This document shows positions 54,563-62,946 of a stretch of DNA of 64,000 nucleotides, one piece after another. Made by a program: the position numbers and the translations under genes. The stretch lies in the NCBI GenBank assembly GCA_902775735.1, contig CACYNH010000003.1:1-64000 (forward strand), read 5' to 3'. How positions within the stretch are numbered: the first letter of the stretch is position 1; each line of letters opens with the position of its first letter. Source of the DNA: an uncultured Erysipelotrichaceae bacterium (GTDB lineage Bacteria > Bacillota_I > Bacilli_A > Erysipelotrichales > Erysipelotrichaceae). The notes beneath the pieces were generated by a model. The model did no database searches. It had not been told where the DNA came from and was given only the letters and a program-made list of their open reading frames with translations.

Positions 54563-57040
54563 TTACTGATCAAGACCGTAGCGCTTCACGGCGTCCTCGC
54601 GCATTTTGTATTTGAGGATCTTGCCGGCGGCGTTCATCGGGAAGCTGTCGGTAAACTCGATGTATTTGGGAACCTTGTGGCGGGCAAGTCTTGCGACCAT
54701 GTACGCCCTCATTTCCTCAACAGTGACGGAACCGGGTTCCTTGAGGATGATCATCGCGCAGGCTTCCTCGCCATAGCGCTTGTCGGGAACGCCGATGACC
54801 TGCACATCGCGCACAGCCGGATGGGTGTAGATGAATTCCTCGATTTCCTTGGGATACAGGTTTTCACCGCCGCGGATAATCATGTCCTTAAGACGGCCTG
54901 TGATCTTGTAGTTGCCCTCTTCATCACGGCAGGCGATATCGCCGGAATGCAGCCAGCCTTCCTCATCGACGGTTTCGGCGGTGGCGTCGGGCATCTTGTA
55001 ATAGCCCTTCATCGTGTTGTAGCCGCGTGAGCAGAACTCGCCGTTGACGCCCGGGCCGACTTCCTCGCCGGTTTCCGGATCAATGATCTTGCACTGCACG
55101 TGCGGGAAAGCGTAGCCGACGGTTTCGGTGCGCACTTCCAGCGAATCCGTCCAGGCGCTCATTGTCGAGCCGGGTGAGGATTCCGTCTGGCCATAGACGC
55201 TGACGATGCCTCTCATGTTCATTTCATCGGGATCCGCTGCCCTCTTCATGAGTTCCGGCGGACAGCCCGAACCGGCCATGATGCCGGTTCTCATATAGGA
55301 GAAGTCCGTCTTGCGGTAATTCTCATGGTTGAACATGGCGATAAACATCGTCGGGACGCCGTTGAAACATGTGATCTTCTCCTGGTTGATGCAGGCAAGG
55401 GATGCCTTGGCGGAGAAATATGGCATCGGCGACATCGTGGCGCCATGGGTCATGGAAGAGGTCATCGAAAGAACCATGCCGAAACAATGGAACATCGGCA
55501 CCTGGATCATCATCCGGTCAGCGGTGGAAAGACCCATGCGGTCACCGATGCACTTGCCGTTGTTGACGACATTGTAGTGGGTTAGCATGACGCCCTTGGG
55601 GAAGCCGGTGGTGCCGGATGTATACTGCATGTTGGCGACATCGTCGGGTTTTACCTTTGAAGCCATGTAGAGAATCTGCTGGCGGGGAACCATGGGCGCT
55701 CTAGCCATCGCTTCCTCAAATGTCAGACTGCCCCGCTGGCGGAAGCCGACGGTGATGACATTGCGCAGGAACGGCAGCCGCTTGCAGTGCAGCGGTTCAC
55801 CGGGAAGTGAATGGTAGATTTCCGGACAGATTTCATTGATGATCTGTCTGTAGTTGGAGTCGAGCGCCGACTCGATCATGACCAGGGTATGGGTATCGGA
55901 CTGACGGAACAGATATTCCGCCTCGTGGATCTTGTAGGCTGTATTGACCGTGACCAGCACCGCGCCGATTTTCGTGGCAGCCCAGAATGTGATATACCAG
56001 GCCGGCACATTGGTTGCCCAGATCGCGACTTTAGAGCCTTCCTTCACGCCCAGAGACACAAGCGCCCTTGCGAAGTTGTCGACATCCTCGCGGAATTCCT
56101 CGTAAGTTCTTGTGTAGTCAAGGGTTGTATAGCGGAAGGCGTACTGGTCGGGGAACTCTTCGACCAGACGGTCAAGCACCTGCGGGAAGGTCAGATCAAT
56201 CAGTTCATCCTTCTTCCAGATGTATTCGCCGGTTCCGTCATGGTTGAGATACAGGTGCGATTTTCTTGTGCGGTTTCTTTCAAACCTTCTCATGTAGTTC
56301 AGATAGTGCGGGAAGATGAACGCGTAGTCCTGCACATCGTTGACCCACTCCGGCTTCCACTCAAGCGAGATAAAGCCGTCATAGTCGATGGAGGAAAGCG
56401 CCCGCATCATGTCTTTGACCGGCAGCAGTCCCTCGCCCATGATTGTGTAGGCACCGTCCTCGCCATAGTCGCGGATGTGGACCAGTTTGACATAGCCGCC
56501 GAGGTTCTTGATGGTTGTGTCAGGAGACTCGCCATGATCCTTGAACGGATGGTGCATGTCCCATAAAACGCCTAGGGAGTCATCCGCGAACTCATCGAGG
56601 ATGTCCTTGAGCCTTGCCGTATCGACATAGATGCCTCTTGTCTTGAGCAGGAAAACAACATTTTCCTTTTTCGCTTCTTCAATGATCTGCCGCAGGGATT
56701 CCCTTACCAGATCCTCGTTTTCATGCATAACCTCCGCCGAGGCGAAACCGACGCCCATTGAGGAAGCCATCCGGATTGTCCATAACGCTGTCTCAAGAGA
56801 TCCTTCCAGACTCAGGTCCAGGGAAGTGTCAAGACTCGCGATGGCAACGCCCCGTTCCTTGAGCGAGCGCATCGTGGCCCGCATGGAATAAGGATCCAGC
56901 GGTCCGCCTTTGGCGGTATATTCGGGATGCTTGAACAGATCATAGAGTTCATATCCGGCAAATCCCATATCCGCGGCAATATCCGTATAATCACTGAATG
57001 TCAGAAGCTGCCAGCCTCTGGTTGAAAAGGAGAGCTTCAT
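54563..57040 (-). CDS. Sugar-isomerase-like TIM barrel fused to acyl-CoA ligase
   Basis: An 825-residue two-domain protein. Residues 1-265 resemble a xylose isomerase-like/AP-endonuclease 2 TIM barrel (FSTRGWQLLTFSDYTDIAAD, LGVLWDMHHPFKDHG, VKLVHIRDYGEDG, DGFISLEWKPEW). Residues 275-825 are an AMP-forming acyl-CoA ligase: QYTSGTTGFPKG near 475, YGQTESSPG, LHSGDIACRDEEGNYKITGR, catalytic Lys in NAAGKILKYK near 805. I know no standard enzyme of this layout. Its ATG overlaps the LeuA-like stop (ATGA), so it is under the Leu T-box. Predicted to activate isovalerate. The barrel could process a CoA-linked or sugar substrate, or be structural. Confidence 0.85.
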   Translation of the reverse strand: MKLSFSTRGWQLLTFSDYTDIAADMGFAGYELYDLFKHPEYTAKGGPLDPYSMRATMRSLKERGVAIASLDTSLDLSLEGSLETALWTIRMASSMGVGFASAEVMHENEDLVRESLRQIIEEAKKENVVFLLKTRGIYVDTARLKDILDEFADDSLGVLWDMHHPFKDHGESPDTTIKNLGGYVKLVHIRDYGEDGAYTIMGEGLLPVKDMMRALSSIDYDGFISLEWKPEWVNDVQDYAFIFPHYLNYMRRFERNRTRKSHLYLNHDGTGEYIWKKDELIDLTFPQVLDRLVEEFPDQYAFRYTTLDYTRTYEEFREDVDNFARALVSLGVKEGSKVAIWATNVPAWYITFWAATKIGAVLVTVNTAYKIHEAEYLFRQSDTHTLVMIESALDSNYRQIINEICPEIYHSLPGEPLHCKRLPFLRNVITVGFRQRGSLTFEEAMARAPMVPRQQILYMASKVKPDDVANMQYTSGTTGFPKGVMLTHYNVVNNGKCIGDRMGLSTADRMMIQVPMFHCFGMVLSMTSSMTHGATMSPMPYFSAKASLACINQEKITCFNGVPTMFIAMFNHENYRKTDFSYMRTGIMAGSGCPPELMKRAADPDEMNMRGIVSVYGQTESSPGSTMSAWTDSLEVRTETVGYAFPHVQCKIIDPETGEEVGPGVNGEFCSRGYNTMKGYYKMPDATAETVDEEGWLHSGDIACRDEEGNYKITGRLKDMIIRGGENLYPKEIEEFIYTHPAVRDVQVIGVPDKRYGEEACAMIILKEPGSVTVEEMRAYMVARLARHKVPKYIEFTDSFPMNAAGKILKYKMREDAVKRYGLDQ

Positions 57041-58446
57041 TCGTTTTCCTCCTCATAGACAATCTTGTTCAGAGCGTTGATATAGGCGCTGATTGAGGAA
57101 CCGATAATATCGGTGGACAGACCGCGGCCGGAATAGATTTTTCCGCCGACTCTCAGTTTGACCACAGCTTCGCCCATCGCTTCACGGCCTTCAGTGACCG
57201 ATCTGATCTGGAAATCATCCAGTTCATAATGGCGGCCGACGATCTGTTCAACCGCCAGGAACGCGGCGTCGACAGGACCGTCGCCAAGCGCCACGCTTTC
57301 CTGCACCTCACCCTTTTTCTTCAGGCGGATGTGGGCGGAAGCGGTAAAGACATTGCAGGCGTTGATGATATATTCCTCCAGCTGGTATGCCGGGGGAACC
57401 TGCAGTGCCCAGGAAGCCACGATGGCGTCGATTTCCGGGGAAGTGACAAGTTCTTTTCTGGCTGCCAGACGTTTGAATTCTTCATAGACACGGATCTGAT
57501 CTTCTTCCGAAAGATCATAGCCGAGATTCTTTGTTTCATGAACAATCGCGCCGAGATTGTCGTTGACCGAGAATGTCCGGACGCCGATATTCTCCCTGAC
57601 GCCGCTGTCAAACGGCGAATTCTTGGAACGGGTTTCGGTGAACATCCGCGAAACCTGGTCAACCAGACGTTTGAGCTCAACGGTTCTGACATTGAGGGAC
57701 AGACCGTATTCCGATCCTTTTTTATTCATGACCGCGGCAATGCTGGAAACCGACGCTGTGTTTTCCGGCCAGACGGAAGCCTTGACCTCATCGCCTCCCG
57801 CCAGCATGCCCGCCACGCTGCAGGCGTCCGCCATTGTGATCGAATCGCTGCAGGCAAAGCCGAGCGCCGCCTTTTCAATGGAAGGCACATTCGCCTTCAC
57901 GTCTTTGATGAAGTCCGCAAACTCATCCGCCAGCATATTTCCGTCAGTATCGCAGACAGTGACTGTTTCAGCTCCTGCCTTGATGGCTTCCTCAAGAATG
58001 TCATACAGGAAAGCTCGCTCGCTTCTTGTCGCGTCTTCGGCGATGAACTCAACATCCTCACAATAAGTCTTGGCTGCCGTGATTCCTTCAATGACGGCTT
58101 TTTTCACCGCTTCCGGCTTCTTATGGCTGAGATATTCCATCTGCACCAGCGAGACCGGCGCCTTGATCGCAAGTCTGGGCTTCTTCGCGTTTTTGAGCGC
58201 TTCCCATGTCGCGGCGATGCTGTCGGGATCGCAAAGCGTCTCAACCGAAACCGCGCTGCCGTTTACGGCGTCGGCGACAGTCTTGATAAAAAGGCTGTCG
58301 GCCTTGGCCTGTTCGATCCTGCCGATTTCAATGGCGTCCACCTTCAGCTTGTCAAGCAGCCTGACCAGCTCGACTTTTTCCCTGAAGGAAAGTGATTCGC
58401 TTGATTTCTGTTTCAGTGTCGCATCGCTCACTCTGACTGTACGCAT
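57037..58446 (-). CDS. Degenerate LeuA-like protein with intact regulatory domain
   Basis: A 469-residue member of the 2-isopropylmalate synthase family by its middle (CEDVEFIAEDATRSERAFLY) and C-terminal regulatory domain (about 350-469, YSGRGLSTDIIGSSISAYIN). But the catalytic DTTLRDGEQ reads DATLKQKSS, and the metal-binding HCHND reads FACSDS, so both His ligands are lost; GIGERAGN is also absent. It is probably not a working synthase. A leucine-binding sensor or scaffold is a fair guess. ATG 58446 has GGAGG eight bases upstream. First gene under the Leu T-box, coupled to the TIM-ligase fusion. Confidence 0.82.
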   Translation of the reverse strand: MRTVRVSDATLKQKSSESLSFREKVELVRLLDKLKVDAIEIGRIEQAKADSLFIKTVADAVNGSAVSVETLCDPDSIAATWEALKNAKKPRLAIKAPVSLVQMEYLSHKKPEAVKKAVIEGITAAKTYCEDVEFIAEDATRSERAFLYDILEEAIKAGAETVTVCDTDGNMLADEFADFIKDVKANVPSIEKAALGFACSDSITMADACSVAGMLAGGDEVKASVWPENTASVSSIAAVMNKKGSEYGLSLNVRTVELKRLVDQVSRMFTETRSKNSPFDSGVRENIGVRTFSVNDNLGAIVHETKNLGYDLSEEDQIRVYEEFKRLAARKELVTSPEIDAIVASWALQVPPAYQLEEYIINACNVFTASAHIRLKKKGEVQESVALGDGPVDAAFLAVEQIVGRHYELDDFQIRSVTEGREAMGEAVVKLRVGGKIYSGRGLSTDIIGSSISAYINALNKIVYEEENE

Positions 58447-58489
58447 AATGTTGTCCTCCCCGTGCATCTGCTGTTTCTTTCTTTTTCCT

Positions 58490-58776
58490 AAAAAAGGCTT
58501 CCATCTCTGTCAGGAATAAATCCCGAGAGACGAAAGCCTGTGATTCACTTCCGCGGTACCACTCTCATTGCTTGAAAGCCGCTCATTACGGTCGGCCTTT
58601 GCAGGCGAACCGCGCTCCTTTTAACGGAGGAGCACCCGGCGCAGCCTACTCATTTCTTTTCAGCTGTGCTGCTGTGAGGCCAGTATACTGTTTCCGCGCT
58701 GATGCCTTTCACCGGCCGGCATCTCTCTTGAAACGCTTCTGAGACAGCTTTTTCCTCGTCACTGCATTTCCGTATT
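58490..58776 (-). ncRNA. T-box leader, Leu-type (specifier CTC)
   Basis: The minus-strand transcript carries AGAGAG, CCGGTGAAAGG, T-box GAGTGGTACCGCGG (58564-58551) and a terminator with 14-bp arms 58495-58508 and 58526-58539 plus TTTTTT. The specifier site reads CTC (58678-58676), a Leu codon followed by A. It controls the LeuA-like protein and the TIM-ligase fusion. Confidence 0.88.
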
Positions 58777-58782
58777 GACGTT

Positions 58783-58831
58783 AGCTTACATGATGAAGAG
58801 CGATCACGTCAAGAAATATTTTCTGAAAGCA
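58783..58831 (-). promoter_or_regulatory. Leu T-box promoter with CodY-like box
   Basis: -35 TTGACG (58812-58807), spacer 18, -10 TAAGCT (58788-58783), minus strand. A CodY-like box (11 of 15) lies at 58817-58831, just upstream of the -35. Confidence 0.5.
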
Positions 58832-58844
58832 AAGTCTCCTTGTT

Positions 58845-59873
58845 TCATGCGCTGCGGCGCACCGGCAGGATTGACATCAGCGCGTGCAGAAGAGCGGCCG
58901 TCCCGACAGACAGGACAGGCACCAGCACTGTATAGAGAGCGTCGCTTTCAACAAAGATGTGCACGCCTCTGAATCCGATCACAAACAATCCATGGACCAG
59001 ATACAGTTCATACGAAACCGTTCCCAGAAACTTCAGAATCTTATTGCAGGGGCTGTGCTTTAAAAGAATTGCGTTCATCACAAACACAAAGATAACAGTG
59101 CTGAGTATGTACAGCGGCAGCTGCCATACAAAAGGCGAAAACAGCGACAGCGGCGACAAAATCACAATCAGCAGGGAACCGGCGATGACGGCCGGGAGCC
59201 TGTACCTTTTAAGATACAGAAGAATCTTTTCCTCATGTCTGTGCCACAGCATCCCCATCACTGCGATATGAGCGGTGTCATACCACCAGATTCCATAATT
59301 CATCAGCCGGCAGAAGCCATACCAGACAAGCCAGAAGAGGCAGGCGGCGATGATCATTTTCCTTTCATCTTTTTCTGTCACTTTCATCGCCAGCGCGAAA
59401 AACACACAGAAGATCAGGATGAACCAGACATACCATGAGAAAAGATCGATGGGATCTCCTGCCAGAATCCTTCGGACAATATCAGCAGCTGAATATTCAG
59501 TTCCTTCCCACTTCCAGAGGAAGCGGTAAATGAAGGTGAGCAGAATATACGGCGCCATCAGTTTCACGGTACGCCGTCTGAGAAAACCTGACTCATAGGA
59601 AGGCTTTTCCACGCAGTTTTTCATAAAGCCATAGCCTGTATAGAACAGGAAGCACGAGACAGCATAGACGCCGCTGAAGATATAGATGACAAACAGGGTG
59701 CTGCCGGAGGATGTGCGCTGGCTCAGATGGTGAAGAATGACCGTCAGGGCCGCTAAGCCTTTCATGCACAGCGCCGTATCCTTTGAAATATAGCTGTATG
59801 TGTTCTCTTTTCTGCTTCTGAAGGGAAACGCCGCAAGCAGTACCGGCAGTACAGCAAGCAGGCTCATGAACAT
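58845..59873 (-). CDS. Acyltransferase 3 family membrane protein
   Basis: A 342-residue polytopic protein with about ten membrane segments. Family marks are LCMKGLAALTVILHHLSQR near the start (conserved His), GYGFMKNCVEKPSYESGFLRRR and a FLGTVSYELYLVHGLFV end. Relatives O-acylate cell-wall or surface polysaccharides such as peptidoglycan or teichoic acids. Located two bases after the IlvD-like stop, so probably co-transcribed, but a functional link is not obvious. Confidence 0.8.
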   Translation of the reverse strand: MFMSLLAVLPVLLAAFPFRSRKENTYSYISKDTALCMKGLAALTVILHHLSQRTSSGSTLFVIYIFSGVYAVSCFLFYTGYGFMKNCVEKPSYESGFLRRRTVKLMAPYILLTFIYRFLWKWEGTEYSAADIVRRILAGDPIDLFSWYVWFILIFCVFFALAMKVTEKDERKMIIAACLFWLVWYGFCRLMNYGIWWYDTAHIAVMGMLWHRHEEKILLYLKRYRLPAVIAGSLLIVILSPLSLFSPFVWQLPLYILSTVIFVFVMNAILLKHSPCNKILKFLGTVSYELYLVHGLFVIGFRGVHIFVESDALYTVLVPVLSVGTAALLHALMSILPVRRSA

Positions 59874-59875
59874 AT

Positions 59876-61633
59876 TCAGTCCTCAAATTCCAGATACGCG
59901 CCCTTCATCGGGGAAGCCGCGTGTTCCGCGAACATTCTCAAAGCGCCTGTTCTGTATTTTGAGCGGCGGGGAATCCAGTTCTTTTTCCGTTCCGCAAGAA
60001 CAGCTTCCATTTCAAGAGGAGTCTTTCTCTCCCCTTTCACGCCGATGATATTGAGCTTTCTTTCGGGAATGTTGATTTCAATCAGGTCATCCTGCTCGAC
60101 AAGGGCGATCGGACCGCCGCTCATCGCCTCCGGGGAACAGTGGCCGATGACCGGTCCGGTGGAGGCGCCGGAGAATCTGCCGTCGGTGATCAGGGCGATA
60201 CTGCGGCCAAGTTCCGGATCCGAACTGATCGCTTCGGAAGTATAGAACATCTCCGGCATACCGGATCCCTTGGGACCTTCATAGCGGATAAAGACAGCGT
60301 CGCCGGGGCTGACTCTGTGATGCAGCACAGCGTCGAGACATTCTTCCTCGGAATCAAACGGACGGGCTTTCAGGACAACATCGAACATTTCCTTCGGACA
60401 GGCGGTATGCTTGATCACCGCCCCTTCCGGCGCCAGGTTGCCTTTGAGCACCGCGATTGAGCCGTCGGTTCCCATCGCTTTGTCATACGGGCGGATGATA
60501 TCTTCTTTTGTCAGGGAAAGACCGTTTCTCTGATTGAAGTCATCCAGCCATTTCTGACATTTTTCATAGAAGCCGTTCTTTCTGCAGTCCTCCAGATTTT
60601 CGCCCAGTGTCTTGCCGGTAACGGTCATGACGTCAAGGTGCAGGCGGTCTTTGATTTCCTCCATGATGGCGGGTACACCGCCGGCATAATAGAACACTTC
60701 CGCCGGCCACTTGCCGGTCGGTCTGAGATCCAGCAGGAATCTTGCGCCTCTGTGCAGCCTGTCAAAAGTATCGCCGTCGATTTCAATGCCGAACTCATGC
60801 GCTAAAGCAGGCAGGTGCAGAAGTGAATTGGTGGAGCCGGAGATCGCCGCGTGGACAAGGATCGCGTTTTCGAAACTTTCCAGCGTGATCATATCCCTGA
60901 CCTTCAGGCCTTCTTTCGCCAGTTCAACGGCTCTTTTTCCTGAATTGAACGCGTATTCTGTCAGGTCGGGACTGTCGGCGGGCAGTAAAGCGGATCCGGG
61001 CAGGGAAAGACCGAGCGCTTCCGCCATGATCTGCATGGTTGAGGCGGTGCCGATGAAACTGCAGGCGCCGCAGCCCGGACAGGCGTTATGCTTTGCCCAC
61101 TCCAGTCTTTCCAGAGGGATTTCCCCTCTTTCATATCTGGCGCTGTAGTAGCCAAGCTCATTGAGGGTCAGCAGTTCAGGACCGGCTTTCATTGTGCCTC
61201 CGCTGACCACAACCGAAGGCAGGTTGATTCTGGCCATGCCGATCAGGCTTCCGGGCATGCCTTTATCGCAGCTGGCGATGAAGACGCCGCCGTCAAAAGG
61301 CGTGGCATTGGCCTGGATTTCGATCATGTTGGCGATCATTTCACGGCTGACAAGGGAATAGTTGATGCCGTCTGTTCCCTGGCTTTCGCCATCGCACATA
61401 TCGGTGCAGAAATACCTTGCGCCGTGTCCGCCGGCAGACTTTACGCCCTGCCTCGCCGCTTCCACCAGACGGTCAAGATGGCCGCTGCCGGGATGGGAAT
61501 CGCCGAATGTGCTTTCGATATAAATCTGCGGCAGAGAAAGCTCTTCCGGTTTCCAGCCGGTTCCGATGCGCAGAGGGTCGAGTTCGGGGGCAAGCTTTCT
61601 CATCTGCTGGGATCTGAGTTCTTCCTGTTTCAT
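59876..61633 (-). CDS. ilvD: IlvD/Edd family dehydratase
   Basis: A 585-residue [2Fe-2S] or [4Fe-4S] dehydratase. Cluster-linked Cys sit in SCDKGMPGS near 125 and CPGCGACSF near 186; TDGRFSGASTGPVIGH is the C-terminal block. IlvD makes 2-oxoisovalerate and 2-oxo-3-methylvalerate for BCAA synthesis, while sugar-acid dehydratases share the fold. Proximity to the BCAA block favours IlvD, but no ilvB, ilvN or ilvC is in the window and there is no T-box, so a sugar-acid dehydratase is possible. GGAG before ATG 61633. Confidence 0.7.
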   Translation of the reverse strand: MKQEELRSQQMRKLAPELDPLRIGTGWKPEELSLPQIYIESTFGDSHPGSGHLDRLVEAARQGVKSAGGHGARYFCTDMCDGESQGTDGINYSLVSREMIANMIEIQANATPFDGGVFIASCDKGMPGSLIGMARINLPSVVVSGGTMKAGPELLTLNELGYYSARYERGEIPLERLEWAKHNACPGCGACSFIGTASTMQIMAEALGLSLPGSALLPADSPDLTEYAFNSGKRAVELAKEGLKVRDMITLESFENAILVHAAISGSTNSLLHLPALAHEFGIEIDGDTFDRLHRGARFLLDLRPTGKWPAEVFYYAGGVPAIMEEIKDRLHLDVMTVTGKTLGENLEDCRKNGFYEKCQKWLDDFNQRNGLSLTKEDIIRPYDKAMGTDGSIAVLKGNLAPEGAVIKHTACPKEMFDVVLKARPFDSEEECLDAVLHHRVSPGDAVFIRYEGPKGSGMPEMFYTSEAISSDPELGRSIALITDGRFSGASTGPVIGHCSPEAMSGGPIALVEQDDLIEINIPERKLNIIGVKGERKTPLEMEAVLAERKKNWIPRRSKYRTGALRMFAEHAASPMKGAYLEFED

Positions 61634-61680
61634 GATGTTATACTCCTTAGTATCTTTAATCTAATGTTAAACCAAGTCAG

Positions 61681-61710
61681 AAAAAAAGGATTCTGAATGA
61701 TCAGAATCCT
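61681..61710 (-). terminator. Terminator of the XRE regulator gene
   Basis: AGGATTCTGA (61687-61696) and TCAGAATCCT (61701-61710) form a perfect 10-bp stem, with seven T on the minus strand. Confidence 0.9.
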
Positions 61711-61719
61711 GCTGTCAGC

Positions 61720-62277
61720 TTAACGTTTCTGGCGGAGCCAGGCGCTGATTTCACTGGAAATATCCAGATTTTTGTTCTGGCGGATTCCCAGCATGGCGCA
61801 GAGCTTTTTTCTGAACTGCGGATTGGCGCTGCGCTCAGCCGCGTATTCACCGACGCCGTTGACGAAATGCTCAACGTCAAAAGGACGCCGTGAGCCGGAG
61901 CGGATCCTCGACAAAAAGGACGGATCGTAATTCAGATAGCCGGCGAGTTTGTGATAGTTGACATCCAGTTCCTCGGTCAGGCTGTTGAAGTTGTTCCTGA
62001 TTATTTCGAAATCATCTTTTTTATCAGTTACCCTGAGCAGGTCTTCCACCGCCGCGCGGTCAAGGCCATCTGCCTGGAGTTTATCAGCCAGAGTCACGAT
62101 ACCCGTGATCAGCTGTTCGAGTGATCTCCCTTCACTCCGGGGCAGGCGTTGGGAATTGCAGTATCTGGAGATGGAAGCCCTTGAGAGGCCCGACGCATCC
62201 GCCAGATCTTTTCTTGAGCATCCCAGACGATCCAGAATGCCGCAAAGGTTATTACCAAAATTATTGTTGTAATGCAT
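61720..62277 (-). CDS. XRE-family transcriptional regulator
   Basis: A 185-residue DNA-binding protein. The first HTH is LCGILDRLGCSRKDLADASG with LSRASISRYCNSQRLPR. A second HTH-like block comes later (HKLAGYLNYDPSFLSRIRSG). The start is unsure: ATG 62277 has no ribosome site and lies inside a palindromic region, and other ATGs lie further upstream. The inverted repeat over the start codon suggests self-regulation. Targets unknown; the LRR gene upstream is on the same strand. Confidence 0.7.
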   Translation of the reverse strand: MHYNNNFGNNLCGILDRLGCSRKDLADASGLSRASISRYCNSQRLPRSEGRSLEQLITGIVTLADKLQADGLDRAAVEDLLRVTDKKDDFEIIRNNFNSLTEELDVNYHKLAGYLNYDPSFLSRIRSGSRRPFDVEHFVNGVGEYAAERSANPQFRKKLCAMLGIRQNKNLDISSEISAWLRQKR

Positions 62278-62300
62278 TACTACCATTATGTCATTACAAC
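62266..62300 (-). promoter_or_regulatory. Palindromic operator at the XRE gene start
   Basis: GTTGTAATG (62266-62274) and CATTACAAC (62292-62300) are perfect 9-bp arms. The inner GTAATGCATTAC (62269-62280) is a palindrome too. It covers the likely start codon and a CATAAT -10-like element. Confidence 0.5.
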
Positions 62301-62359
62301 CCGCTCGAAATACTGCAATTACCGTTTTTGTCATTGACAGCACGGGAACTTTTACATAT

Positions 62360-62887
62360 TCAGCCGTTTCGGCTGTCTGTTCTGTACACAAGCTTCACCC
62401 CTTCACAGCCGGCAAACGCATTTTCGTGGATCGCCGCATCGCGGGGCAGCACCACCTCTTCAAGAGCGGTGCAGCGCAGAAAGCTCCATCCCATCAGCCT
62501 GACATGGTCAGCGGTCAGTACAATTCTTCTGAGGTTTGCGCAGTCCTGGAAACAGAAAGGCACAATATCATTAACGCCTTTGGGAATCACAAGCTCCTCA
62601 AAGGAGCTCCTGACAAAAGCGTACTGCCAAAGCGTATGCAGTTTTTCAGGCAGAACTATGCTTTTCAAAGAAGAGCAGCCGTCAAAGACAAAACCGCCGA
62701 TGTCGGTGATTGTTTCAGGCAGATTCACCTTCGTGATTTCCGTATGGCCTTTGAAGATGTCATCCATCAGCACACTCACATCGCAGCCATACCATGAGGA
62801 CGGCACTGTGACCCCGGAATCATCTCCCCTGTATGCCTGGATCATATATGTGTCATTGTCCGCGTGTTTGTACCAGAATTCCTGCAT
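62360..62887 (-). CDS. BspA-like leucine-rich repeat protein (LRR_5)
   Basis: A 175-residue protein of about five BspA-type repeats (KVNLPETITDIGGFVFDG, CSSLKSIVLPEKLHTLWQYA, CANLRRIVLTADHVRLMGWS, CTALEEVVLPRDAAIHENAF). BspA repeats are usually on surface proteins, but no signal peptide or anchor is seen here. It probably acts inside the cell or is a fragment of a larger gene. Good GGAGAGGG site before ATG 62887. Role unknown. Confidence 0.8.
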   Translation of the reverse strand: MQEFWYKHADNDTYMIQAYRGDDSGVTVPSSWYGCDVSVLMDDIFKGHTEITKVNLPETITDIGGFVFDGCSSLKSIVLPEKLHTLWQYAFVRSSFEELVIPKGVNDIVPFCFQDCANLRRIVLTADHVRLMGWSFLRCTALEEVVLPRDAAIHENAFAGCEGVKLVYRTDSRNG

Positions 62888-62916
62888 ATTCCCTCTCCTT
62901 TGCGCACACCGGTGTT

Positions 62917-62942
62917 AAGAAAAAGCTGCGCGAAGCAGCTTT
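62917..62942 (-). terminator. Terminator of the MgtC operon
   Basis: AAAGCTGC (62922-62929) and GCAGCTTT (62935-62942) form a stem with a five-base loop. A T run follows on the minus strand. Confidence 0.8.
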
Positions 62943-62946
62943 GAAA

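Noticed and set aside
57229-58395. A 388-codon open frame on the + strand opposite the LeuA-like gene
   Set aside because: It is antisense to a gene with clear homology, has no recognisable motif and no ribosome site. High G+C at third positions opens such frames.
57037-58446. Naming this gene leuA
   Set aside because: The metal-binding His pair and the RDG motif are absent, so the symbol would imply an activity the sequence does not support.
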